Positions 1 to 5,699 of a DNA stretch of 6,506 bases are shown here, in pieces. The notes beneath the pieces were generated by a model. That model made no database searches, had not been told where the DNA came from, and was given only the letters and a program-made list of their open reading frames with translations. Source of the stretch: GWA1-39-11 sp964640435 (GTDB lineage: Bacteria; Patescibacteriota; Microgenomatia; Levybacterales; GWA1-39-11); contig CAZXFJ010000046.1 of NCBI GenBank assembly GCA_964640435.1, forward strand, positions 1 to 6,506, given 5' to 3'. Position 1 is the stretch's first letter; each line of letters begins with the position of its first letter. A program made the position numbers and the translations under genes.

Positions 1-226
1 AGAAGATGAGTTCGCAAAATTCCTTGATACTGGTAACCAACCCCACCCTAACCCAGATTTAATTATCAGAACAAGTGGCGAGCAAAGAACCTCAGGCCTT
101 ATGGTCTGGCAGGCAGCATACTCCGAGTATTTTTTCCTTGATAAATTTTATCCTGATATGACTCCTGAAGATTTAGATAATGTTCTTGAGGAATATGCAA
201 AAAGACAAAGGAGATTTGGAAAATGA
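1..226 (+). CDS. uppS: Undecaprenyl diphosphate synthase (cis-prenyltransferase), C-terminal part, 5'-truncated by window edge
   Basis: Codons run from base 2 and encode the last 74 residues, ending in TGA at 224-226. The family adds isopentenyl diphosphate units in cis to an allylic diphosphate, giving the C55 lipid carrier precursor for peptidoglycan and other envelope polymers; it is a cytosolic or membrane-associated enzyme. Visible is the C-terminal signature DLIIRTSGEQRTSG, where fragment residues R23, R29 and S31 match E. coli UppS R194, R200 and S202, which bind the isopentenyl diphosphate. It is followed by WQAAYSEYFF, whose Glu (fragment residue 42) matches the Mg-binding E213, and by the usual RQRRFGK ending. 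The stop overlaps the ATG of the next gene (ATGA), so the two are co-transcribed and probably translationally coupled. The N-terminal catalytic Asp lies outside the window. Family call is firm; exact product length is not visible. Confidence 0.95.
   Translation, partial: EDEFAKFLDTGNQPHPNPDLIIRTSGEQRTSGLMVWQAAYSEYFFLDKFYPDMTPEDLDNVLEEYAKRQRRFGK
207..213 (+). promoter_or_regulatory. Shine-Dalgarno site for the polyprenyl synthase gene, inside uppS
   Basis: AAAGGAG ends 9 bases before the ATG at 223. It is built from the codons for the conserved RQRRF tail of UppS, so one stretch serves as both protein code and ribosome binding site. It supports the 223 start and coupled translation across the ATGA overlap. 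It is the only well-spaced, purine-rich Shine-Dalgarno sequence I see in the window. Confidence 0.75.
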
Positions 227-1266
227 GTGATATAAAAGAATACTTTAAGCAACACAAAGAAGAAATCTCAAATGAACTTAAGGGTTTTTTAACTCAAAAA
301 AGAAATGAAAACTCAACTATCCCCTTTTATGCAGATTCCATCGATAAGCTAATTGAATTTTCTAACAGAGGAAAGATGCTTCGGGGGTCTCTAGTCATTC
401 TTTCAGCTGGAAAAAGCTCGGATGATGTAAAAAAAGTTGCAGCAGCAATAGAGCTTATTCATACGGCTCTTTTAATTCATGATGACATTATGGATCAGGA
501 TGAAACAAGAAGGGGCAGCAAAACAATATTTGCACAATATGCTGATGAAGTTAAAAATAGAGTTGATGACTCAAAATTTTACGGTGATGGAATGGCTATT
601 TGCTGCGCCGACATTGCATTTTTCCTAGCATTTGAACTTCTCGCTTCAACAAATATTGATCCAAGAATTATGACTCATGTTATTAAAACCGTTGGAAGTG
701 AAATTCAAATTGTTGGTGGCGCTCAAATGGGAGACTTTCATTTTGGTGAAACAGCTGAAGAACCAACAATTGATCAAATTTTGGCAATATACAAATACAA
801 AAGTGCTCGATATACGTTTTCACTACCTATTAGAATTGGGGCAACGATTGGAGGGCTTTCTGAAGAAAATATAAAATTACTTGAAGAGTTTGGAGAAAAA
901 CTTGGAATAGTTTTCCAAATTAAAGATGATGAAATTGGACTCCTGGGAGATGAAGAAGAAATTGGGAAGCCTGTTGGATCAGATATTCGACAAAATAAAA
1001 AAACCTTAATAAGGACTCTTCTCTATGAAAAATTTGAAGATAATCAAAAACTAAATGAGATCTTTGGTAATGAAAAAATATCTGACCAGGAGATCGAATT
1101 TATAAAAGAAAATGTAGTCTCCCTTGGCATAAAAAAGGAAACTGACGCGATGGTTGAAAAAATGTCAGACGAGGCAAATCAAATTCTAGAAAAGACAGAA
1201 ATTAGCAGTGAATTTAAAGAAATTTTAAATCAATTAATTGAATACAACAGCAATCGTTCAGTATAA
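223..1266 (+). CDS. All-trans polyprenyl diphosphate synthase (IspA/IspB/GGPPS family)
   Basis: 347 residues, a normal length for trans-isoprenyl diphosphate synthases, which condense isopentenyl diphosphate with allylic primers using Mg2+. Seen: the KMLRG substrate-binding stretch (residues 51-55), the first Asp-rich motif DDIMD (87-91) followed by the RRG pair (96-98), a GGAQMGD segment (165-171), and the second Asp-rich region FQIKDDEIG (231-239) followed by GKPVGSD (248-254) and KKT. The second motif is DDxxG rather than DDxxD, a variant known in several GGPP-type synthases. Before the first motif the residues at -5 and -4 are Ala and Leu. No aromatic blocks the product pocket and the motif has no two-residue insertion, which resembles medium- or long-chain synthases more than farnesyl synthases. 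Translation starts at an ATG overlapping the uppS stop and is preceded by AAAGGAG. It likely supplies the allylic primer for UppS. The exact chain length cannot be told from sequence. Confidence 0.92.
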   Translation: MSDIKEYFKQHKEEISNELKGFLTQKRNENSTIPFYADSIDKLIEFSNRGKMLRGSLVILSAGKSSDDVKKVAAAIELIHTALLIHDDIMDQDETRRGSKTIFAQYADEVKNRVDDSKFYGDGMAICCADIAFFLAFELLASTNIDPRIMTHVIKTVGSEIQIVGGAQMGDFHFGETAEEPTIDQILAIYKYKSARYTFSLPIRIGATIGGLSEENIKLLEEFGEKLGIVFQIKDDEIGLLGDEEEIGKPVGSDIRQNKKTLIRTLLYEKFEDNQKLNEIFGNEKISDQEIEFIKENVVSLGIKKETDAMVEKMSDEANQILEKTEISSEFKEILNQLIEYNSNRSV

Positions 1267-1275
1267 ATTTACTCG

Positions 1276-1304
1276 TTGTTTTTTAAAAAGTATTTAATTA
1301 TAGT
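1276..1304 (+). promoter_or_regulatory. Putative promoter of glyA, leaderless-type spacing
   Basis: A -35-like TTGTTT (1276-1281) and a -10-like TATAGT (1299-1304) are separated by 17 bases, in the 44-base gap between the polyprenyl synthase stop and glyA. The -10 begins 12 bases before the ATG, so transcription would be expected to begin at or next to the start codon. The only purine run (AAGG, 1305-1308) is two bases from the ATG, too close for a normal Shine-Dalgarno sequence. The -35 is weak (three of six consensus bases), so the call rests mainly on the -10 and its spacing. Confidence 0.5.
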
Positions 1305-1310
1305 AAGGCA

Positions 1311-2630
1311 ATGAAAGCATTAAAAAAGACAGATCCCACAATACTTTCTTTAATTTTGAAAGAAGAAGAACGCCAAAAAAATGTTCTAGAAATGATTCCT
1401 TCTGAAAACTATACATCAACTGCTGTCATGGAAGCTTTAGGATCAGTTTTAACAAATAAATATTCCGAAGGTTTTCCTAAAAAAAGATATTATCAAGGAA
1501 ATGCAGTTGCTGATGAAGTTGAAATAACGGCACAAGACCGGGCCAAAGAATTATTTGGCGTTCCATATGTGAATGTTCAGCCACTTTCCGGATCTCCAGC
1601 AAATTCAGCAGTCTATCTTGCTCTTCTTCAAAATGGAGATAAGATGATGGGACTGGAACTTGCATCAGGCGGACATATAACGCACGGTCATCCTTTGGGT
1701 CTTACAGGAAGACTTTTTAAAATCCTTCATTACAAACTTGATAAAAATGATGTTCTTGATTACGACGCAATCGAAAAACTGGTCTTAAAAGAAAAACCCA
1801 AACTACTTATCTGTGGATATACAGCATATCCAAGAAAAATTGATTTCAAACGTTTTGGACAAATTGCTGATAAAGCAGGCTGTTTTCTGATGGCAGATAT
1901 ATCTCATATAACTGGTCTTATTGTTGCAGGCGAACATGTGTCACCTGTTAAATATGCCCATGTTGTAACAACAACAACTCATAAAACCTTAAGAGGACCA
2001 AGGGGCGCAATGATAATGGTAACCGACAAAGGTCTTAAAAAAGATCCAGAACTTCCTAAAAAAATTGAAACAGCAATTATTCCAGGTCTTCAAGGAGGAC
2101 CACATGATAACCAAACTGCAGCAATAGCTGTTGCACTACTTGAAGCATCAAAACCAGCATTTAAACAATATGCAAAACAAATTGTTCTAAACGCAAAAGC
2201 TTTAGCAAAAGTTTTGACAACAAATGGATTTGATTTAGTATCTGGGGGAACAGATAATCACCTTTTATTAATTGACTTAAGAAATAAAAAAGTAAATGGC
2301 GCAATCGCTGCCTTTGCATTAGAGGTTGCAGGAATTGTGTTAAACAAAAATGGTGTCCCAGGTGACACAATGCCTCCTTTCTACCCTTCAGGAATAAGAC
2401 TTGGAACTCCTGCAATAACAACAAGGGGCTTGAAAGAAAAAGATATGGAAACAGTTGGAGACTGGATAACAAGAACTATTGATATTGTTTCTGATAAACA
2501 GTTACCTGAAGTAAAAGAAGAAAGATCAAAATATTTTTCAGCACTTAAAAAAGAGTTAGTGAAAAATAAAGAGTTGTTAAAAATTAACAAAGAGGTTGAG
2601 CAATTTATTTCAAAGTATCCGCTACCTTAA
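1311..2630 (+). CDS. glyA: Serine hydroxymethyltransferase
   Basis: 439 residues, slightly longer than the usual 415-430, with the extra mostly in a charged C-terminal tail. It interconverts serine and glycine using pyridoxal phosphate and tetrahydrofolate, producing methylene-tetrahydrofolate for dTMP and purine synthesis; it is cytosolic and fold-type I. Seen in order: SENYTS (31-36), NKYSEGFPKKRYYQGN (49-64, including the catalytic Glu of the EG[YF]P motif), PLSGSPANSAVY (91-102, cofactor phosphate binding), GGHITHG (120-126, His stacking on the cofactor ring), ADISHITGL (195-203, with the Asp that pairs with the ring nitrogen), TTTHKTLRGPRG (221-232, Schiff-base Lys225), and GIRLGTPAITTRG (361-373, Arg363 binding the substrate carboxylate). 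All key residues are intact. The ATG at 1311 gives a normal N-terminus. It has its own promoter-like region and ends one base from the stop of the opposing phosphatase gene. Confidence 0.98.
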   Translation: MKALKKTDPTILSLILKEEERQKNVLEMIPSENYTSTAVMEALGSVLTNKYSEGFPKKRYYQGNAVADEVEITAQDRAKELFGVPYVNVQPLSGSPANSAVYLALLQNGDKMMGLELASGGHITHGHPLGLTGRLFKILHYKLDKNDVLDYDAIEKLVLKEKPKLLICGYTAYPRKIDFKRFGQIADKAGCFLMADISHITGLIVAGEHVSPVKYAHVVTTTTHKTLRGPRGAMIMVTDKGLKKDPELPKKIETAIIPGLQGGPHDNQTAAIAVALLEASKPAFKQYAKQIVLNAKALAKVLTTNGFDLVSGGTDNHLLLIDLRNKKVNGAIAAFALEVAGIVLNKNGVPGDTMPPFYPSGIRLGTPAITTRGLKEKDMETVGDWITRTIDIVSDKQLPEVKEERSKYFSALKKELVKNKELLKINKEVEQFISKYPLP

Positions 2631-2631
2631 T

Positions 2632-3654
2632 TTAAAATTGTGCGGGAAAGTGATATTCTTCACCAGGTTTTAAACCAAGTTGTCTATATACCTTAAGTGC
2701 TTCAGTCTGCTCTTCATATAATTGTTTGCCCTTAAGATAGCTTTCAATTATCTGGTCAGCGATTGTTTCCTGTGCATAAGCAATAAACAGAGGGATTGTG
2801 CCTGAGGCTGTGAGTTCAGCATCAAATTTATATGGTGTTTTTTTACCTGTCTCACGATCCACGCTAACAGCTTTTCCACCGGCGATCGTTAGCAGAGGAA
2901 GACCTGGGTCAATTTCACTTCTTGGTTCATCCATCATTACGTATGCATCAACTGCACCAGAAGCCATGAGTGCATAAATAAATGCTCCTCCACCTGGATA
3001 TAAATATCCTTTTCTATCAAACCCATCGACCATGTATCTAAAGTGATCTGCAAATGGGCTAAAATATTCTCTCTCACTTACAAATGATGCAATAGTTATA
3101 TTAGGGTCAGACAGATCTGTTCTAGTAGATATCGCAAGTGGCTTAACATCTTGACCCTCAGGCATTTCAAGATCTCTCAAAGTAGCTTTTCCGTCAGCTG
3201 CACGGTAAATACGATTTCCAATTAAGTCAGTTGCCGTAGCCCCAATTGGAGTTCCCTTTGCGTGATCATATGCACCCACAACTGCATAAGGTAAAGTATC
3301 AAGTCCTCTTACGTATGGGCTTGTGTTGTCCAAGGGATCAATAGCAAAATCAACTAATATCTCTGGGCCTGGTAATGGAACAATAGTATTATTTTCTCCT
3401 ATTAATCTTGATGGTAATTCGTGCGTCCTTATTATATCGGACAATAGGGGTTCACCCATAGCATCAACAATGTGTTGTGCTTCTCCCGGTCTATTTCTAA
3501 CATATGCTACAACTTCTTTGCCAAGTCCTGCTCTTAACAATGGACGAATTCTAGAATGGCTTAAAACAGCAAAATCTGTAAGAACGTTCTTTGTTCTCTT
3601 AGTAACTTCTGATCTTGATAATTGCTCTGGTGATGTTCCTTGCTCAACTTTCAT
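2632..3654 (-). CDS. Inositol-monophosphatase-superfamily phosphatase (divergent)
   Basis: 340 residues, longer than a typical inositol monophosphatase (about 260-270). The superfamily holds Mg-dependent, Li-sensitive phosphatases acting on inositol phosphate, fructose 1,6-bisphosphate or 3'-phosphoadenosine phosphate. Seen: a GEN segment supplying a possible metal-binding Glu (E87), the central FAIDPLDNT motif (103-111; D106 and D109 match the DPxDGT metal ligands, with the usual Gly replaced by Asn), a GGGAFIYALMASGAVDAYV segment (221-239) matching the family's Gly-Ser-Ala helix and DAYV strand, and SEIDPGLPLLTIAGG (246-260), where D249 takes the place of the third metal-binding Asp. The canonical WDxA around that Asp is absent. 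About 80 N-terminal residues and a Tyr/Glu-rich C-terminus have no assigned role. The ATG at 3654 is the only plausible start. It is divergent from the CBS-methyltransferase gene. The fold call is fairly safe; substrate is unknown, and FBPase activity is possible but not supported specifically. Confidence 0.82.
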   Translation of the reverse strand: MKVEQGTSPEQLSRSEVTKRTKNVLTDFAVLSHSRIRPLLRAGLGKEVVAYVRNRPGEAQHIVDAMGEPLLSDIIRTHELPSRLIGENNTIVPLPGPEILVDFAIDPLDNTSPYVRGLDTLPYAVVGAYDHAKGTPIGATATDLIGNRIYRAADGKATLRDLEMPEGQDVKPLAISTRTDLSDPNITIASFVSEREYFSPFADHFRYMVDGFDRKGYLYPGGGAFIYALMASGAVDAYVMMDEPRSEIDPGLPLLTIAGGKAVSVDRETGKKTPYKFDAELTASGTIPLFIAYAQETIADQIIESYLKGKQLYEEQTEALKVYRQLGLKPGEEYHFPAQF

Positions 3655-3665
3655 ACACTATAAAA

Positions 3666-3685
3666 GCCTCTTCTCATATAGAGGC
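3666..3685. repeat. Perfect 6-bp inverted repeat between divergent genes
   Basis: GCCTCT and AGAGGC arms flank an 8-base spacer in the 71-base gap between the two divergent starts. It could be an operator for a dimeric regulator. Alternatively it could be a hairpin in the 5' leader of the minus-strand phosphatase mRNA, where the AGAGG of one arm (3667-3671) is a Shine-Dalgarno-like sequence 12 bases from that gene's ATG and would be hidden by pairing. A run of T follows it on the minus strand but is interrupted by A, so a terminator is less likely. Confidence 0.4.
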
Positions 3686-3693
3686 TGGCAAGC

Positions 3694-3722
3694 GTATTTT
3701 AACATGCCTATTGTATTTTAAC
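3694..3722 (+). repeat. Short direct repeat (GTATTTTAAC twice, 19-base period) upstream of the CBS-methyltransferase
   Basis: The decamer GTATTTTAAC occurs at 3694-3703 and 3713-3722, each followed closely by ATGC (directly in the first copy, three bases later in the second). It contains both candidate -10 hexamers of the downstream gene and may be a small tandem duplication or a paired binding site. Confidence 0.5.
3714..3719 (+). promoter_or_regulatory. Putative -10 element of the CBS-methyltransferase gene
   Basis: TATTTT begins 12 bases before the ATG at 3726, the same offset as at the other two + strand promoters in the window. No convincing -35 lies 16-19 bases upstream of it. An alternative is TATTTT at 3695-3700, paired with TTCTCA at 3671-3676 (18-base spacer), which would give a leader of about 20 bases. 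No Shine-Dalgarno sequence precedes the ATG in either case. Confidence 0.35.
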
Positions 3723-3725
3723 AAC

Positions 3726-5030
3726 ATGCGTGGTACAGTTATGGCGGTTTCTTACAGAACTCTTCCCAAAATGAAAGTTGCAGACGTAATGACAAAACAG
3801 GTGGATTACGTACGTCCGACTGATAAAGTTGAAAAGGCCGCGTTGCTTATTTTCGGAAAAAATATTAGTGTCCCCGTTTGTGAAGGTAAAAAATTAGTGG
3901 GTATAGTAACAGAAGACGACGTCCTCAAACACTTCTATCCCAAAGCTTCAGATTTAATGGAAGCAAAAAGCTTAGATGGTAATTTTTCTCTGCTTCAAGA
4001 AAAAGCTGCCACAATTATGTCTATTCCTGTTTCAAAAATCATGAGTAAAAGACCTGTTACAGTTAGAGATGACGCCCCACTTACTAAAGCTCAAGCTTTA
4101 ATGCATGAAAAAGGAGTTGGTAGCCTTCCTGTTATAGACGAGGACAACAGACTTGTTGGTCTAGTATCAAAAGGTGATGTCTTCAGAAGCTTAATTGGTG
4201 AAAAAGTTCAATTTTTAGAAAATGAAGATTATAACGACTTCCTTTCAAACACATACTATTCAACTGTTGATTGGGAAAATAGATTGAAATACGAACTTCC
4301 AGATTTATTAAAACTATTTAAAGAACATAATGTAAAAACAGTTCTCGATGTTGGATGTGGAACTGGTGAACACTCCATTGAACTTGCAAAACATGGATTT
4401 TCAGTTATCGGAAACGATAGAAGCATGTCTATGATTGCTGAAGCAAATAGAAATAAAATTGATTTGTCTTCTGACAAGTACAGTAATGTTCATTTCTGGC
4501 ACAAAGATACAGAAGATCTTTTATATGACCTTGATTTAAAGTTTGATGCAATTATGATAATGGGAAATACCCTTTCTCATAATCCAGAAAACTATAGACA
4601 CCTTATTAAAAAATGTATTGATTGTCTTTCCGAAAATGGAATCTTAATAATTCAGGTTACAAATTTTGAAAAGGTTCTTAAAACAGACAAACGACTACTT
4701 AACTTTTCCTTTGTGCCAACCAATGAGGAACCACTTCAAGAATTTTCATTTCTTGAATTTTACGACAACCCTATAAGGGATAAGACTATTCTTAAAACAT
4801 TTGCAATTCTCGCATCTGATGGAAAACGTTGGAAAGTTGCAGGGATAAGAAATACTTTAATGGCATATACAAATGAGGCTAGAATTAAAACTCTTTTGAA
4901 AAATGAAGGACTTGCCAAAATAAAAACATTTGGCGGATCATTTGATGGAAGACACTGGGATTATCTATTCCGCAAACCATTTAAGGCACTTGAGTCTGAC
5001 TGGCTTAATATTGTTGCTACTCGAAAATAA
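3726..5030 (+). CDS. Fusion protein: tandem CBS domains plus class I SAM-dependent methyltransferase
   Basis: 434 residues from the ATG at 3726. An earlier in-frame ATG at 3615 would overlap the divergent gene and add a segment unlike the domain start, so I rejected it; ATG 3741 is a possible alternative. Residues 17-72 form CBS domain 1 (VADVMTKQVDYVRPTD ... LVGIVTEDDVLKHF). Residues 103-158 form CBS domain 2 (SKIMSKRPVTVRDD ... LVGLVSKGDVFRSL). After a linker (160-200), a Rossmann methyltransferase begins with motif I VLDVGCGTGEHSIELA (206-221), the acidic GNDRS after strand 2 (229-233), AIMIMGNTL (275-283, motif IV region) and GILIIQV (305-311), and it ends in DWLNIVATRK. CBS pairs bind adenosine nucleotides or S-adenosyl ligands and usually regulate an attached module. 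Here they may sense energy state or SAM. Substrate is unknown: the methyltransferase resembles the broad type 11/25 small-molecule groups. No membrane segments, so cytosolic. Confidence 0.88.
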   Translation: MRGTVMAVSYRTLPKMKVADVMTKQVDYVRPTDKVEKAALLIFGKNISVPVCEGKKLVGIVTEDDVLKHFYPKASDLMEAKSLDGNFSLLQEKAATIMSIPVSKIMSKRPVTVRDDAPLTKAQALMHEKGVGSLPVIDEDNRLVGLVSKGDVFRSLIGEKVQFLENEDYNDFLSNTYYSTVDWENRLKYELPDLLKLFKEHNVKTVLDVGCGTGEHSIELAKHGFSVIGNDRSMSMIAEANRNKIDLSSDKYSNVHFWHKDTEDLLYDLDLKFDAIMIMGNTLSHNPENYRHLIKKCIDCLSENGILIIQVTNFEKVLKTDKRLLNFSFVPTNEEPLQEFSFLEFYDNPIRDKTILKTFAILASDGKRWKVAGIRNTLMAYTNEARIKTLLKNEGLAKIKTFGGSFDGRHWDYLFRKPFKALESDWLNIVATRK

Positions 5031-5037
5031 TTACACC

Positions 5038-5068
5038 TTGACAAAGCTTTTGCATTTCTGACTATAAT
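5038..5068 (+). promoter_or_regulatory. Promoter of the membrane-protein gene with consensus -35 and -10, leaderless-type spacing
   Basis: A perfect TTGACA (5038-5043) and a perfect TATAAT (5063-5068) lie in the 44-base gap after the CBS-methyltransferase gene. The spacer is 19 bases, longer than the optimal 17. The -10 begins 12 bases before the ATG at 5075, so the predicted transcript starts at the start codon. No Shine-Dalgarno sequence is present. This is the strongest promoter match in the window. Confidence 0.75.
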
Positions 5069-5074
5069 ATTTGT

Positions 5075-5698
5075 ATGGCTGCCAAGAAATCTTTCTCCAT
5101 ATCTTCTGCGATAGGTTACGGTTGGAAAACAGTAACTAAAAAACTTGGCTTCTTTATTGTTCTTCTTTTAATTATTTTTGTTGTTACTGGTATCCCAAGT
5201 TTTCTAGCAGCAATTTTCGATGCTGACAAAAATGAGGGAATAGGTTTTATAATTCGAATTGTTGGTTGGGTAATCCAATTAACAGTTTCTCTTGGTGTAG
5301 TTCATGTAGCACTTAAGATTTATGACAAGAAAAAGGCTACATTTTCCGATCTTTTCCAAAAGATTCATTTGATTATCCCCTACTTTATTGCATCATTCAT
5401 ATATGGTCTCATTGTTGTAGTAGGACTTATCTTACTTATCGTTCCTGGTATTATTTGGGGGATTAAGTATCGCTACTTTATCTACTTTATGGTTGATAAA
5501 AACCTAGGACCAATTGATGCATTAAAAGCCTCTTCAAAACTTACGCAAGGCGTAAAGTGGAATCTTTTCTTCTTCGGTCTAGCATTAATCTTAGTTAACA
5601 TTGTTGGATTTATATGTCTTATTGTTGGGCTCTTTATCACAATACCTCTCTCAATGATGGCAGAGGCATACGTTTACCGAAAACTTCAGGGGAAATAA
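5075..5698 (+). CDS. Multi-pass membrane protein, DUF975 / GPDPase-membrane-domain-like
   Basis: 207 residues. Hydrophobic segments lie at about 24-48, 57-80, 98-130 and 162-197; the last two are long enough to bend or form re-entrant pairs. No cleavable signal peptide is evident: the N-terminus is short and Lys-containing, then runs into the first membrane helix. Between helices 3 and 4 lies the conserved-looking stretch DKNLGPIDALKASSKLTQG (141-159). Together with the preceding LLIVPGIIWGIKYRYFIYFMV, this is typical of small integral membrane proteins annotated as DUF975 or as the membrane domain of glycerophosphodiester phosphodiesterases. No catalytic domain is attached, so enzymatic activity cannot be claimed. 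It has its own strong promoter, so it is probably independent of the upstream methyltransferase. Its stop is one base from the stop of the opposing gene. Membrane location is firm, function unknown. Confidence 0.85.
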   Translation: MAAKKSFSISSAIGYGWKTVTKKLGFFIVLLLIIFVVTGIPSFLAAIFDADKNEGIGFIIRIVGWVIQLTVSLGVVHVALKIYDKKKATFSDLFQKIHLIIPYFIASFIYGLIVVVGLILLIVPGIIWGIKYRYFIYFMVDKNLGPIDALKASSKLTQGVKWNLFFFGLALILVNIVGFICLIVGLFITIPLSMMAEAYVYRKLQGK

Positions 5699-5699
5699 T

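Noticed and set aside
2161..2472. Leu-rich open frame of 103 codons on the minus strand inside glyA
   Set aside because: It is a shadow of the glyA coding frame, with low-complexity composition and no promoter or ribosome site. The glyA frame is fully conserved across it.
2619..2645. Possible terminator hairpin CCGC/GCGG at the glyA/phosphatase junction
   Set aside because: The arms are only four pairs with a 19-base loop and no T run follows, so it is too weak to call.
3657..3662. TATAGT on the minus strand as the -10 box of the phosphatase gene
   Set aside because: It ends only two bases before the ATG, so transcription would begin inside the gene. The 5/6 -35 match TTGCCA (3686-3691) is 23 bases away, too far. 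The promoter of this gene is left unassigned.
3323..3721. Open frame of 132 codons on the + strand opposite the phosphatase
   Set aside because: It is antisense to the conserved IMPase-fold frame, has no recognisable domain or initiation signal, and runs into the divergent promoter region.
3615..3725. Longer N-terminus (37 residues) of the CBS-methyltransferase starting at ATG 3615
   Set aside because: It would overlap the first codons of the divergent phosphatase gene, and the extra residues do not resemble the start of a CBS domain. The ATG at 3726 has a -10-like hexamer at the same offset as other genes.
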